A stretch of 64,000 nucleotides of DNA. Source: Ficedula albicollis. Lineage: Eukaryota; Chordata; Aves; Passeriformes; Muscicapidae. Under the pieces are notes generated by a model, which ran no database searches, was not told where the DNA came from, and saw nothing but the letters and a program-made list of their open reading frames with translations. The translations under genes and the position numbers were made by a program. This document shows positions 1 through 12,980 of this stretch, piece after piece; position 1 is the first letter of the stretch; every line of letters starts with the position of its first letter. The stretch lies in contig NC_021673.1 of assembly GCF_000247815.1 (NCBI RefSeq), positions 45,288,503 through 45,352,502 of the forward strand. The letters are read 5' to 3'.

Positions 1-102
1 TTAATTGAAACATTTATTTTTAAACTAAAGATAGCTGAATCAAAACGAATTCACTTTGCTATGAGTTTGCAGTCCAGTGAAAGACTCCCTTATATTCAAA
101 TT

Positions 103-120
103 AAAAAAAAAAAAAAAAAA
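103..120. repeat. poly-A run (18 A)
   Basis: An uninterrupted A-run preceded by TT and followed by TTTTG. It could be the tail of an old retroposed copy on the plus strand or simple slippage. No target-site duplication or recognisable retrocopy body is visible upstream. Confidence 0.9.
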
Positions 121-1823
121 TTTTGTTAATGACTTAGTCCTGTCTTTCTCCTTTCTGGTGCACTGAGTTTTATGTTCCTATTACTCACTTTTCTAGTGCT
201 GCTAAGGGACCCCAGGCCTTGATGAGGGCTCAGTTGTTCTGCAAACCGTGTTGGGTCCCACATAAATTGCAAATGCATCTTTCTGCAAAGAATATATGAT
301 CAAAGAGGCAAGAAAGATTAGATCAGTATGACCCAGGAGCATAGGGACAGTGAGACATTTTTCACCAGCATGGTAAGCAGTGCCTTCAGGAACCTGGGGG
401 CAGCCATTTACATCTACAGCTTTGTAGCCTTGAGGTGATCCTGTTTTAAGGTGGTGGAGAATCAAAGCATTTCATTCATGCGAGTGGGGAGGGATCCAAG
501 AATTGCACATCGTGTCACTATAGTCCTCCCTCTATGCTGTTTTGATTTGAATAAGAGCAGTTTGATGTAAATCAGCTTGGAAATGGGAGCAGGTTCTTGG
601 CGGTGGGTGGAAGCCTTTTCCTTTTGGAAGTGAGTGTGACACACAGCTCGCCTATCCTGCTGTGTAATTTGTCCTGACATTTGCTGGCACAGTAAGTTCT
701 CACTAACTGCAGTGACACTTGCCCCGTGTGACATAATTCGGAACACTTTCTCATAATACTTCCACTTGAACTGAAAGCAGCCAAACTGTCTTTTCTAATT
801 TCAGCCCTCTTGATCCCTTGTCCCCAGTGATAAGTTCTGCCTTGCAGTGTTTCCCAGTGGTGCCTAAAGTAAAAAGATGAGATAGCAGCTAGCAACCCCA
901 GGTTTTTCCCTTATTGCTACTCAAGGGCATGCTAGAAGTCACTGATCCTTTATGAGCTAAATCCTGGAGGAGTTAGCTTGACGAGTCAGCCCTCCCAAAG
1001 CAGACATTAAGATACAAAAGTAACAACAGAACTGCCTAATCATCAAATCTGTTTGTTCTTGCCTCTATTACTACTAACACTGGTCACTTGTCACAGAAAT
1101 CTTATGTTCAAAACCTGTCAAAAGGAAAAGGGTATGAACAAAGATCATAGTCTAAACATGGAAAAAGCATTTTTTGGTTTTGATGGGGAATTGTTTCAAC
1201 TTTGTTTTCAATTTTTTTCTAAAAGGAAAATATTCAGTATTCTGTAGTGAAGAATACCTAAACACATGTTGCTACTTATTCATCTATTCAAGTAGCATGT
1301 GAGATGTAGCAGTTATTTCTTGATGGTTAAGTGGAAAATAAAGTTGTTTTGATAGCATTTTGTTAGTGTGGATGACACTGAATGTACATAATTCACTCCA
1401 TGTGGTGATCTGGCCATGACAAGTTTGGTTAATATTTCTAACAGTAAATGATAGTGTATTTCTCGGACTGGTAGGAGACAGTGGGGATGAAAAGTCTTTA
1501 GGGTGCAGTTAAATGCTGTCAGGTGGGGTGGGGAATTCACCAGTAAGTGAATGAAGTTTGGGATTATGGTCTCTTGCTCAGTATCTGGTATGGAAAATAA
1601 ACTGGTATACTGTGTAAAATCAAACTGTAAACTTACTATGAGACTAGTTTAAGAGGGTCCATCAGTACTGGCAGAAAGAAAGAAGCAGGAACCTGGCTAT
1701 GCAGGATGTCATAGTGCTTCCTCTGATTTCTCACCAGGCATAGAAATGAAAGCTGGAGACTTTTAGGTATTTAATTATTCAGCCTCAGGTTCCTCACTAA
1801 ACATAATGAGCCATAGTTTTGAG

Positions 1824-1965
1824 GACAACCTCATATCAGCTCTGTGGGATGGGGAAATGCCCTTATCCCACCCCCCCATACAGATGGCCACTGAGATTAG
1901 CCTAGGATCATGCAAAGCAGAGAACTAAATTCCACTTCTCAAACTAAGCACCAGACCTGGCTGTA
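1824..1965 (+). mobile_element. MIR/CORE-SINE-like relic
   Basis: The order of words matches the well-known 3' half of amniote MIR-type elements: 'acaacctcatatcagctctg' (compare 'aaccctcacaacagccctgtgagg'), then a 'ttatcccaccc...catacagatggccactgag' block (compare 'ttatccccattttacagatggggaactgagg'), then 'gagaactaaattccacttct' in the place of the usual 'agggaattgaacccagg'. It is diverged, so the copy is old. Boundaries are approximate. An L3/CR1-L3 relic sharing the same tail is an alternative reading. Confidence 0.5.
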
Positions 1966-4900
1966 CTCTTAGACCCGTGGGCTGATCTTCATGCAGAATG
2001 AGTGGGCCATACCGTACCTGTCCTCAGACTAAGGATCAGTCTGTTAAGTTTCAGCTGTGCATTTCTAGGTCAGATTTAAAGTGAGTAAAAAGGTCACGCT
2101 TCAACTCTTTGCTCTTCAGGAAGAGAACTGAAAATAGTAAATGGAGTACAGAGAGCTACAGAAATTTAAGAGAGACTCAGGTTTCAAGAAGCAGGCCACT
2201 CTGAACTTTTAAAATCTAATCTGTTTGCAAAGGTGAAATTGCAGCTGAGATAGCATTGCTTTGTGGTAAAGATGTCCCTATAAATGAAGACCCTCATACA
2301 AGAAATTAGGTCAGTATAGAAAATCTATACAGAATGACTCGTGTATTTGTTTTTTGTATCTGTGCAATTAATTGCACGTTAGATTACTAGAAGTGAATTG
2401 TTAAAGCTCTGTTTGTGATATAGCCTTTTCTTTTTTGTTTCTGTTTTCTCGTTTTTTAGTCCTCCTTACATGCATGTGGTGATTGCTTAAATTTAGTTAG
2501 ATGTTAAACTGCTTAAAAAGCCTTTGCTAAAGCAAATGCAAAGTAACATTCTTTCTAAAAACCTGTCTTTTGGCATTTAGCATGCCAACAGCACGTGCTA
2601 AGGAGTCAAGGGAATGCCTGCAAGTAAGAAGGCAGAGCCACATCAAGGGAAGTTTCACGAGTGAAAGCCAGCGTCCTCTTCTGCAACTACTTGGGGATGT
2701 TTATGGCTGTGAAAAGCTTGCTGACTGCCAAGTTGTCAGAATCAAAGTGCTTAAAAAGTCAGGAAAGATTTTGACTTCTAAACATTCTGTAAAAGCTTAT
2801 TTTCATGCATTTCAGTGTAGAATTCAAAGTTAAATTGTTGGCTTCTTTCTAAATGTGTACAGGCATGGGAAACTGATATATATGATATACTATGTCAGAA
2901 GAAGGCACAGTGGTGGTTTTTTGCTAGCAAGTGAGATGAAAGATGATCTGAACATGGTCTTACCTGAAGGATGTAATTGGGGTTTTTATTGCATGGTTTT
3001 AGCTAATGTCCTAATTACCCATCTTAAGTATTTCCTTTGGTTGAATGGAGTAATAGCTTGACTTTGGGAATGAAATGAGGGGGTGGAAATATATGTGCAG
3101 TTGCTGAAGCTCTGGATTGTTAAAAATGCAGACTGCTGGTGTTATACAACTTTGGTCTTGTTTGAACAACATGATCAGCAGGCAGCATTGTCTAGGCAAC
3201 CTAGTGAACTACCAAATAAGTATTTAATTCCCTAAATCCTCTATTGTGGTTGCCTTTTGTATGCATCAGTGTCATAACTCATGTTCCCTTTTATAGCTAT
3301 TCAAAGAAATGGTTGGTGCTTTTTATAAAGTTAAGTTCTTTGTCCTAATGCTTTTTTTTGAATACTCTGAAGAATTGTACTTCTTGCTCATGTAGCTGCA
3401 TCCACTGCTGACTTTTCTTGCTCAGCTTAGTCAAATTTTGGAGGTAGGATATATTGTTTATAAGTGTCAGGTAGTTCAGCTGCTCTGCCTTTTATGCTGA
3501 ACTTTTTAAATTTTCCACATCATTGTCCAGAAGAGACTTTCAAAGCTAATAATGACTTCAGAGAGTCACCTTGTTCTGTTCTTTCTAGTTTGGTTTTATA
3601 AGCTGTTCATGCCTTATTTTATGGTAAAGGCAACTCCAAAAACGGTGCATGTAAAGTCTTATTCTCAGAGCTTTTCTTTAAATTGAAAGAGGTTTTACCT
3701 ATCACAATAGAGATACTAATTTGCAATTGTTTCTTTCTCTTTTGAAATGTCATCGTCATGCCCTTGAGTATAATCTCTCAACATGATGTCTTAGGCAGAC
3801 AATGTTTATTTTATTTCCTGATGACACAACCTAATAGCTTTCAGAATGGAAGCTGTCAGGTACCAGTTGGCAGGAACCACCACCACACTTTTGTTTTGTA
3901 CTTTCTTTGGCAATTTAATAATGCTGTACTCTTCAGTTTTCTGCTTCTCAGTAGTAGTTTGCATCTTTCTTCATCTTTCATTTATGTCTTGCCTTGATTT
4001 TCCCCTTTTGGAAGATGTGACATCTTTCTTCCTTCCCCTTAGGCTGTTGAAATTCTTCTTTCATCTTCCTGCACCTTTCCAGGTTAATTTTAGTTGTCTG
4101 CTTATGTGTGATCAATCTGTTTTTATCCAGCTTTACACTAAGTGGAATCTTCTTTGTGTTTCCCTCCTGGGACTGTCTCATCCCTTGAACTTTTGCTCTG
4201 TGAAAAAGTAGAAATATTCTGCTTCTCAATCACAAAAATATCAAACTCATTTTCATGCTAGTAAGTAGCTTTTTTTGTGTCTTACCTAAATGCATATCAA
4301 ATAGATTTATATGGTGTCTCTTAATCAAATGCTAGTATTGCTATAGTCCTGTGCTGAACTTACTATGCATGGCTAACATCATGTCTCTTGCAGATCAAAT
4401 ATATATGTATATGTATATGAAACCTGTGCTTTGTGCTCTTCACACACTTGTATAAAACTTCCCAGTGGCTTTCAGCTGGGTATCTGCTGAGTTTCCAGTG
4501 TTGTTCCATCCAGAATCTTTTCCAGAATCTAATTAAATGTTCTCATGATTCAAGTTGCAGAACACCTGACTTCCAGGCTTGAAAGAGTGAAGGAAACCTG
4601 GGACTTGTTAAAAAAATTTTGGGAAGAAGGGGAGGTGGTAATTTTCAACAACACAGCCAGAAACAGGTTGAGAAAACTTAATGCCTGATTTCTCTGGGAT
4701 GTAACTAGTACCATATACTTTAAAGTAAGCTCAGAAATAAAAGACCAAAATTCATAGACAGGTCAGAGCAAAGCAGTTCTAATGAAATAACAGTCCTTTC
4801 TCTCTTAACATAAGCAGCTGCTGGTACAGGAGTGCTATGATTTTCTCCTGCACAGGTAGAAAAGGCACAGAAAAGTGATGGAATGTAACCTGTAAGGGAA

Positions 4901-5739
4901 ATATTTCTTAACAATTTCCCTAGAGTGTTTGCTTTCAAGTAAAAAGACTGTCTAGACTGATCAGTAGCTCTGTTCAGGCATAGAAGAAGCCATTCTGCAG
5001 ATCTTTACCTGCAAAACTGCACAAAATTTCTAACTACCTCAGAGGCACCATCTCATCTGGGGTGTGCATCTTGTTTAGTGGAGCACAAAGGAAATAATTG
5101 GCTACTTTCCCAAATGTGTGTTTCATTTTTAAGATCTATAGGGTACAGAGTACCAGCAGGGCTTCCTAAGAATTAGGTTTGGATAGATGGCTGCCAGCAG
5201 TGACATCTTAAAAGGAAAGGGGATTTTAGATATCAGCAGCTAATAGTACAAAACCAGTCTAGCACTCAGTCTGGTAGCAGAGGCGTTGAAGTTTGGTGCC
5301 GAGGCAGGAGCTTGGGAGGGAGTCGGGGGAGGCATTGAGGGGGTGGGAAGATAATTTTCACACTCTGCACGAGTAACATAAGCTCTGTGTTTAATCTAAT
5401 ATCCTGAAATCTGACATGGATAGCTATCCTTAGGGGATATTCACAGACTAAGTTCTTATTTGATGAGAGGAGAACTCACTGAAACGTTGCAGGAAGGGTA
5501 GCTGTGAAAATTTTTCCACATATTTATTTTCAGTGCTTCTTATCTCTAGTTTAATCCTACGTCCTACTGAATTGCCTTCATTTTCCCTGTCTGATATAGA
5601 ATACATTAGTGGGTTATGACAAATACTCAGACCTGTTGCAACAATGGGGCCATTCACTATTTTTCTTCAGACTTCCAGTAATATTGTTCAGTGGCTGTGG
5701 CACACAACCTCGCAGTCATGGAATGCCCTGGCCTCAGGC

Positions 5740-5830
5740 CTTCCCAGTATTTTGTGTGCAATAATTAAACTTCACAGTACCCTTCTGAGGCAGCATCTCA
5801 CCTGTGTTGGGCAGTGCTTTGTGAGTATTT
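5740..5830 (+). mobile_element. possible MIR-like relic
   Basis: The words 'aattaaacttcacagtaccc' and 'ttctgaggcag' resemble the 'aatcctcacaacacccctgtgaggcag' segment of MIR-type SINEs. The downstream part is not clearly alignable by eye. This is weak, because only about 35 bp carry the resemblance. Confidence 0.3.
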
Positions 5831-6172
5831 ATATTGTAATTATTGTAACTGTTTATGAGTGGAAGCATGGTGTTGGGTAAAATCATGGAAGCTGACCCCC
5901 ATCACATACTGTATATCCTCTTCCCAAGGTTAACACTATGATAACAGGAATGACAAAAATAGAAACTATGAGTCTTAACTCGTGGAAGACTGATTTTGTC
6001 CTTGGGCAGTGTCTCTTCCCTTAGGACCTTCTGTGTATTTGTTTTAACCCACCTTCTTCCTACCTTTGTTGCAAAGAAGCAGTCAGACTCTAAATAAAAT
6101 TTTAAATGAAATTAGTTGCAATGATACTTCTCTTTCATAGGGGGTTTGCCCTGTCTTCTTTTTAAGTTAGAC

Positions 6173-6213
6173 TAGGAATTGTAGGAATATAGGAATTATG
6201 CTAGGAATTATAC
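6173..6213. repeat. short degenerate tandem repeat (taggaatt unit)
   Basis: Four imperfect copies of a unit built on TAGGAATT, 8 to 12 bp each, occur back to back. This looks like local slippage and has no coding meaning. Confidence 0.8.
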
Positions 6214-6656
6214 TGAACTACTTGCTGTGTAGTCAATACTGTGTGAAAACTGACAACATTCAAGCACCTTTTTGGAATAGAATGCCCTTACTGATGTTGC
6301 AAGGCAATTTAGTTCTGTTAGTTTTGTTTGTTGAAAATCAACCAAAACACTACACCATTTTTTGTTTCCCTCATCCCTGTGTCCCAACCCTCGAATTTTT
6401 TTGCTTAGATGTTAAAAGCTAATATTCTCATTCTTTAGAGAGCCTACACAATTTCACTGTGTTATCGTTTGGATTATCATGTGAGGTGTGATCAGGTTTT
6501 TTTATACCATATAATAGTTTTTGCATTCTAAATGCGACAAAACTTGCAAAAGGTGATCACCAAGGGACTGTTAAAGCTGATTTCTTATCACTGGAGCTTA
6601 CAAGCTGTAGCTGACAGCTGGGTATACATGTAACTAGGTAGAGGTCAGAAGTAATC

Positions 6657-6685
6657 CATTCTGGCACTCTTTGCATTCTGGCACT
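6657..6685. repeat. 12-bp direct repeat, period 17
   Basis: The words at 6657-6668 and 6674-6685 are both CATTCTGGCACT, separated by five bases. A small local duplication. Confidence 0.85.
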
Positions 6686-9600
6686 GCAGTCCGATTCTAA
6701 ATACAGTCACTAGCTGCAGAGGTGGGTTCTGTTCAGATCTCGCTCCTGGCTCACAGTGTGATGAGAAAAGGAGCTAATGAAAGCTTACTTTTCTGTTATG
6801 AGAGGATCCTTTTACTAAGGATCAGACTGCCCACTGCTTTGCTTTAACATCACCATCATCTAAAATAATGCAGTGACTACTCCAGAATAACACACTGACC
6901 ACAAATCCTGGTCAGGAGCAGTAGAAGTAGCTGATGCCATAGTCCTGCATGGGAAGGGAGCTGTTACAGAGACAGGTTCTGTGCACATTTGTTTACCTAT
7001 TTCTGGGACCAGTTCCATGGCTGAATTTGTTTGCTCTGTCTCCGTCTGCTTTTTGAACCTCGATCTATTTATTTATTTTTAAGTTGTTACTTGGTTTTGG
7101 TTTTCTTGATTTGAAGGGGTTTTTAAATTTTGGTTTGGTTTGTTTTTTTAACTTGCTATTGGAGATACCACCTCAAGGGAATCCATAGGGGCATTTTCTC
7201 CCATTTATACAGCAATTTCTACTGTGAACATAATCAAGTCCCTACTTAGTATGAGGCAATCTTTAATAATTTATGCCTGTATCTTGGCTGCAGACTACAG
7301 ACTACATCATACATATTTTTGGAAAAGCACGGGAGATCTCTTACTGAAATTAAAAGTAAACTTTCTATTGACTTAATGGTTGAAATTGCTTTTGGTGGTT
7401 TTGTGCAGTTGTTTTGAAAGATTTTGACAGGACTGATCACAGGAGAATGATGAATATTTAATATCAAGAAAATAGGGTTAATTAGAAACTGTGGGGTCCT
7501 GCAATAACTCTAAAGATCACTGAAGTAGGCATGACTTTTGTTGAACATGGTAACTGGTTTCTCCAAAACAGTTACACCCAAAGTGTGGATAAAGTTGTTG
7601 TAAAATGTACTACTCTAGGAGGTGTCATTCATCAAGATAAAGAACCTTATTTTTTTGTTTGTTTCTGTTTTAGAACTTTTTGAATAAACATGAATCAGTT
7701 TATCTCTCTCCTATTGAGTCATGAGTCAACATGAGAGATTTTGATGCTGCGCTATTAATGATCATAGTTTTAACTGCAATGTTTTTATACAGTGCTATTA
7801 GTTGTATTTCTTCTCTCAGAGATATTATTTTTGTTACTTTATGTACTACAATATTATTTAGCGAATTGGAAAATTATATCTTGCTCAAACTCAGAATTTC
7901 TTCTGTCATTTTGCAGTAAAACAGTATTATGTTACCATATTTTTTAATCTTCTGAAGAACAACATCACTTGATTCTAGCATAATTTCTGTTTATTTAAAA
8001 GGCTGAAACTTTATAGTTTATTTCAGATCAGAAAAAATTAATGAACACTCCAGGAACATCAGGGATGGATGATGATTATTAGTTAGTCATCTCCATAGCT
8101 TTTCTCCTTACTCCTTTTCCTTCATAGGAAGGAAAAATTCAACTATTAATATTTTTATTCTTCTTTATTCAGTGAAGATATAATCCAAAATGTATTAAAA
8201 GGTAACTGAGAGTGCCATAGAAATCTAGTAAGATTACAAATTACCTTAAAAACTTGGCAACTTTCTGTATTTATTCTTGATTCTGGACCATGTACTTTTA
8301 AGGCTATGTACTTAAGCCACTGTCCTCTCAGATATTCTCTCCCAGTTATTACAGAAGGTCACTGTTTGGTATGAAAAGGAGTATAGATTCAGGTTGCAAA
8401 ATAATTTATCTAGTCTGATCTGTGAAATAAAGTACCAGTAGTTTATTGTATTTTTAAAAATTAATAATGCCAGCATATTTTTACTGTGTTACAATTCACA
8501 TAATTCAACAGCAGGTACTGAAAAAGATCACAGATAACAGGATTCATTGCCATGCCAAAGCAGGATTGTTTCTGGTGTCATGTTTTCCATTGCATTGCCC
8601 AGTACACTTTTTGGTAACTTGAAGGACAGATTGCCCATAATTTCCTCCTCCTGTCTAGGTTTAAAAGTTTTAGAATTAGTTTTGTTAAGAGGTTCATTCT
8701 TTGTTGGAGTCAGAAGTTCATCAGTGTAGAATGACGTTTGCTGAGATGAATCCATGTCTCTTGTGTAATAATGGAGCAGTTTATAAACCTTAATGACTAG
8801 ATGGTGAAATTGGAGGAGAAAGTGTGTGACCCCTTGACTTGCAAGGGTCTGAAAAGTTAGAGATGTTGCTTCTTGAAGGTCTTCTCAGGTGGTTTATTAA
8901 GTGATTGGTTTATGGACTTTGCAGTAAACATTGGGCTCTGTATTCCAATCTCCTGAGAGAATTCAGTGGTAACTAAATTAGTCCTCAACTAAACCTTTCG
9001 TTGTGTTTGTATCATTACTTTACTTTTTGCCAAATTACACTCAGTCTCTTCCAGAAATAATTTCCAGTGTCAAAGTGCTTCAATGAGCCCTCTATTCAAG
9101 CGGAAAGTTTTTGCACTCTCTTCTTTTATTTAATAGAGGAAAATATTGAAGAAGTTGCAAAACTTGAACCTCTGTGGCTTGTATTGTCACTTAAACCAGC
9201 TACCATAAGTGATGACTGAAGGTTCTACAGTCCAGCATTTCTCTTGCTTGATTAGCAGATCCATCCACTGACTTTTGTTCTTCCTGACACTAAGGAAGTG
9301 AGGCTTCTTGCTCAGCATTCTCAATTCTGGCCAGCCAGTTATCTCAGTGGGATATAATGCCAGCAAACCAAAAAAGGCAAATTGTTTATGCTTGGTTTTG
9401 AAAAGAGATGTTAGATATGCATTCCCATTTGTGCTCATTTTAAGGAATTGTGCTGACAAAAGCACTTTGCTCATGAAATAAGAGGAATGGAAGGCGAGGG
9501 CAAGGCAACATTAAGAAGACAGAGGGATGTGCATGTGGCTTGGCAAATTGAGCAAGTGGAGGAGGTGGGGTCAGGGTTCCTGACTTCACAGCTGATAGAC

Positions 9601-10950
9601 TAATTTTCTCAGTTTAACTGATTTACTCTGTGACACAGAGTACCTTGGCTCTTCAGTACACCCATCCATAAGAAGGTTATGTTACCTGATTTAATAAAGG
9701 GTTCTGCAGATTATTTTGTAAAATGCTTTAGGAAAGTTGAATGAGAAGATTTATAGCTAGATAGGTACAGCTGTAGAAATAAATATAGATATGCATCTTA
9801 GCCTACTGCAGTTACAGAGCACAGAATTACTGCCATCAGTGGAAAGGACTGAAAGAAATCCCCTGGAAGCTGTTAAGTAATTCTTTGAATCTTTTCATAC
9901 ATGTATTAGATGTTGCTTCTGTTTAGCAACAGGGGTGGGGTGATGCGACTTAGTGCATGGATGGAGGCAGAAGTGTGGGGAGAGAGGAACATTTGTTGAG
10001 GTTTTGTAATTCCTTTGTAACATAATTTTCATAAAACATTAAACTTTAATTTTTGGTCATTAGAATAAAAATTCCTTCTTTCTCTCCTCTAGAGCCCTAG
10101 CTTTTTACTTGGTGTTATGTCACCGGCATTTTAAATGAGAGAATTTCAACACCCAAGAATTACCAATACCCAAGAATCCTGAGGAGAAGTAAAAAGGCTT
10201 TTTAGGTACTGGGTAGATTGTTCCTTGGTCAGCTTCAGGATGGCAATTTGAGATGATTATAGCAGATCTTCTCTGATCACTTGCTTCTCCTATGGCTCAT
10301 CAGTTCCTTTGCAAATCACTCAGTTTTTAAACCATTTAACAATACTGTCTTAAAAACTATTTAAAGTTGTAGTGATCTGCCAAAAATAACACCAGCCTGT
10401 TGTTCTGTAGCACTATAGGATTCATTCCCCTTGCTTTGTACCTTTCATGTATTTTTCCTTTAGATTCCTCTTCCTCTTTCTTCAGTTTCAGCTGGCCTGT
10501 GGCAGTGGTGTTCAGATGGAGTAGAAAGCAAGAAGGGAGAGCTCCTTGAAAGCATTTTTGCTACACCACTGAGAGAGAAGCCTATTGGTGTGTATCAGGA
10601 GGGATGCAGGCAAGAGATAACAGATGGCATGAAAGGAAGGTAAGCCATGAAGGGAACAGTATTTGTCAAAGGAAAGTGCAGTGTGCAGGGAAGGGAGACA
10701 GGTGGAGACCTGAGGCAAAGGTGGTCAGAGCTTGAAAGTGGACAAGTACCACTCTTCCCAGGCAGAACCTTCTCTGGGATAAATGGCCCATGTGATCTGC
10801 TGATTACTGGGGGAGACGCTTTGGCCTCTTCACACTTAGCTGGAAGATCCTATGTTTTTAAATCAAAGGACAAACAGACCTCTCAAGTACTTTGATTCCT
10901 GTTTCTTCTTTAAAGCGTCCTGTGCCATTAGCACATGGGTACAAATTAAA

Positions 10951-11149
10951 AGAGGGGAAATTTAGGTTCAATATTAGGAGGAAATTCCTTACTTTGTGAG
11001 GTGGTGAGATTCTGGAGCTGGTTGCCTAGGCAAGTTGTTTGTTCAAGGCCAAGGCTATGAACACCCTCGGAGGTGTCCCTGCCTGTCTTGGGACTAGATA
11101 TCTTTAAGGTCCCTTCCAATCCCTTAACAGTCTGTAATTCTATGATTAA
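10951..11149 (+). mobile_element. CR1 LINE, 5'-truncated 3' end
   Basis: This is a typical avian CR1 3' terminus. It opens with 'ggggaaatttaggttcaat' and 'attaggaggaaattcctta', continues through 'gaggtggtgagattctggag', 'gttgcctaggcaagttg' and 'gttcaaggccaaggctatga', then 'gatatctttaaggtccctt', and ends in 'attctatgatt'. About 200 bp remain of an element several kilobases long. This is the usual fate of CR1 copies, which are copied from their 3' end and truncated at the 5' end. It contains no reverse-transcriptase sequence. The divergence from the remembered family pattern is moderate, so the copy is inactive and not very recent. This is the strongest evidence that the window is avian or from a related sauropsid. 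Confidence 0.92.
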
Positions 11150-12011
11150 GCCATGTTGTAAGAGAAGAAGCTACAGGGCTGCAGCTGGGAGATGCTTATT
11201 TTGCCTAACCAGTGTGGCTGCATCAACATTAATAAACATGGCCAGCATGCCCAGGGTCACTCAGGCCCTGAGAACAGCTAGCTACATGCAGCTCAGCTCT
11301 ATATAATCCAACATTTTTTTAGTTTTTAGATGATAGCCACATGTAAACTGCGAGCTTGGTATATTATCTGTAGATTGCTAACTCCCAAACTGTGTCTGGG
11401 AATTGTCAAATCCATGACAGTGACCCTTTCGGTGATATAATAAGATTGGTGATTGATTTCCAGCACCCAGGGTGCAATACGTTGGCTTTCTCTGAAGGGT
11501 ATAGAAGAGGGTGGAAAGCTGACATTATAATGATAATGGAAGATCAGAGATAGGCAGTGAGGATGCAAAGTGGGCCACGTTGATCTTGACATTCTTGGCA
11601 AAAAACTCTTTGGGTTGACTTTACTCCACTTTCAGGAGCTGAGAGAATATTTTGAACAAATTTTACTTTTGGATGTCTGAAGTATGTTTGAGCCTGAGGA
11701 GCTCAGTTGGAAAAGTGAACAGGGACAGATTGCACGTCTTCTTCCACAGAGCTGCTTCAGTTTTTTTCAGAAATCTCTGCTCAAGGAGAACAAGATTATT
11801 GGGACTTAATTCCATGAGGTCCACCTATGAAACAAGCCTAAAAAGAGGCACTTTTCTGTTGACTGCACAAGGAATTACACTTGCCAATGCCATTATGTGA
11901 CTGTCATCCTAATGCCCATTTGCAGCAATGCTGTAAGCAAACTTATACCATGGTTTATTTCTCACTAATTAAAGTCTTATTTAAGAAGGAGTAACACCAG
12001 AATTAGTTAGT

Positions 12012-12090
12012 TATTTATTTAAAATCACAGAGGCAGGCATTTCATACTGAGGTCTGCTGTCTCTGCAGTGCACCTTATTATCCCAAAACT
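12012..12090 (+). mobile_element. possible MIR-like 3' tail
   Basis: The words 'aaaatcacagaggcaggcat' and then 'actgaggtctgctgtctctg' followed by 'cagtgcacctta' resemble the MIR-type tail in which 'aaggtcacacag' is followed by 'caggtctcctgactcccagtgcagtgc'. The match is short and diverged. Confidence 0.35.
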
Positions 12091-12519
12091 GATTTGGGGT
12101 TGCTTTTCTCTGTTCATGCATCTGTGACGTTAATGTTACTGCATTTTATAATTGGTACTTGATAGTTTAAGTGGATAATCAGCTAAGACATAAATGGAGC
12201 TTACCAGGAAACAATTGAGAATTTAGGATAATAAGACTGATTAAACACTGTGTTATGCCAGTCTCATGCCAAGATAATTCCACTGAGTTGAAGTTGTCCA
12301 AATAATGCTGTAAGATGCACAGTGGTCAGGCAGGCTCCCTTCACATATGCTTATTAACTGCCTATCTTTGAGCAGACACTCTTTCTAGTGAGAAAGATTA
12401 GATGTTCCTCAAGTCTAGGATCATAGACATTGCTTTCCTGTGATCTTTGCTACTTCCTTCACAGAGGAGTTTGAAAAACAGTTAATAACATCTCAAATCA
12501 GTCATAATTTCAAATAATT

Positions 12520-12615
12520 TTCTCCTGTTATCTAGGCTCTTTATTTTAGATTAAAACATAAAGGGAGAAGTATCTTGCCCAGCATTACATAAGCCTGGTG
12601 GCTTCCAGCTTTCAT
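12520..12615 (+). mobile_element. possible MIR-like relic
   Basis: The words 'ttattttagattaaaacata', 'aagtatcttgcccagcatta' and 'cataagcctggtgg' resemble the MIR order 'attttacagatgaggaaa', 'aagtgacttgcccaaggtca', 'cacagcaagtctgtgg'. It is heavily diverged and the edges are uncertain. Confidence 0.35.
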
Positions 12616-12939
12616 TGGGAATGCTTGTGTGCTGCTAAAGCAGGTGTTAATGCTCTATGGAGAGGGAACTGAGTGCATTTTTATGGTGGACAAGCACAAA
12701 ACTGGCAACACACAATTTGTACAGGCTCTTAAATTGGGGCCCAAGCAGTGGATGGAGCCGCGTGGTCCACTTGAGCTTTTAGGTAAAGGTGACCAAAGAA
12801 AGCTTTATATTACCTTTGGTACAGGGCTTCATGAGAACTAATTTATTCTGTGTCACAAAAGATATCAGCCCTATTGTCTGGGTATCAAAGGGAGGTGACA
12901 CAGAGCCTGGTGTGGAAGATGTTTTTGCTGGATATAGTA

Positions 12940-12980
12940 GCACAGGAAGGAGACTATTATTTGTGGCACAGGAAGGAGAC
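12940..12980. repeat. 15-bp direct repeat, period 26
   Basis: GCACAGGAAGGAGAC occurs at 12940-12954 and again at 12966-12980 with 11 bp between. A local duplication. Confidence 0.85.

Larger units (their letters stand above)
1..10950. other. gene-free stretch, unique sequence with ancient repeats
   Basis: No open frame here exceeds about 121 codons (3846-4211, a leucine/phenylalanine-rich translation of a pyrimidine-rich stretch), and none resembles a known protein. The stretch contains an 18-bp A-run at 103-120, two MIR-like relics (about 1824-1965 and 5740-5830), small tandem repeats at 6173-6213 and 6657-6685, and T-rich runs near 7060-7155. It is best read as intron or intergenic DNA. 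Absence of exons is a judgement by eye; short exons could be missed. Confidence 0.7.

Noticed and set aside
2581..2622. Possible 42-bp microexon between TTTAG and GTAAGA
   Set aside because: The pyrimidine tract is weak and the sequence too short to judge. Such pairs occur often by chance.
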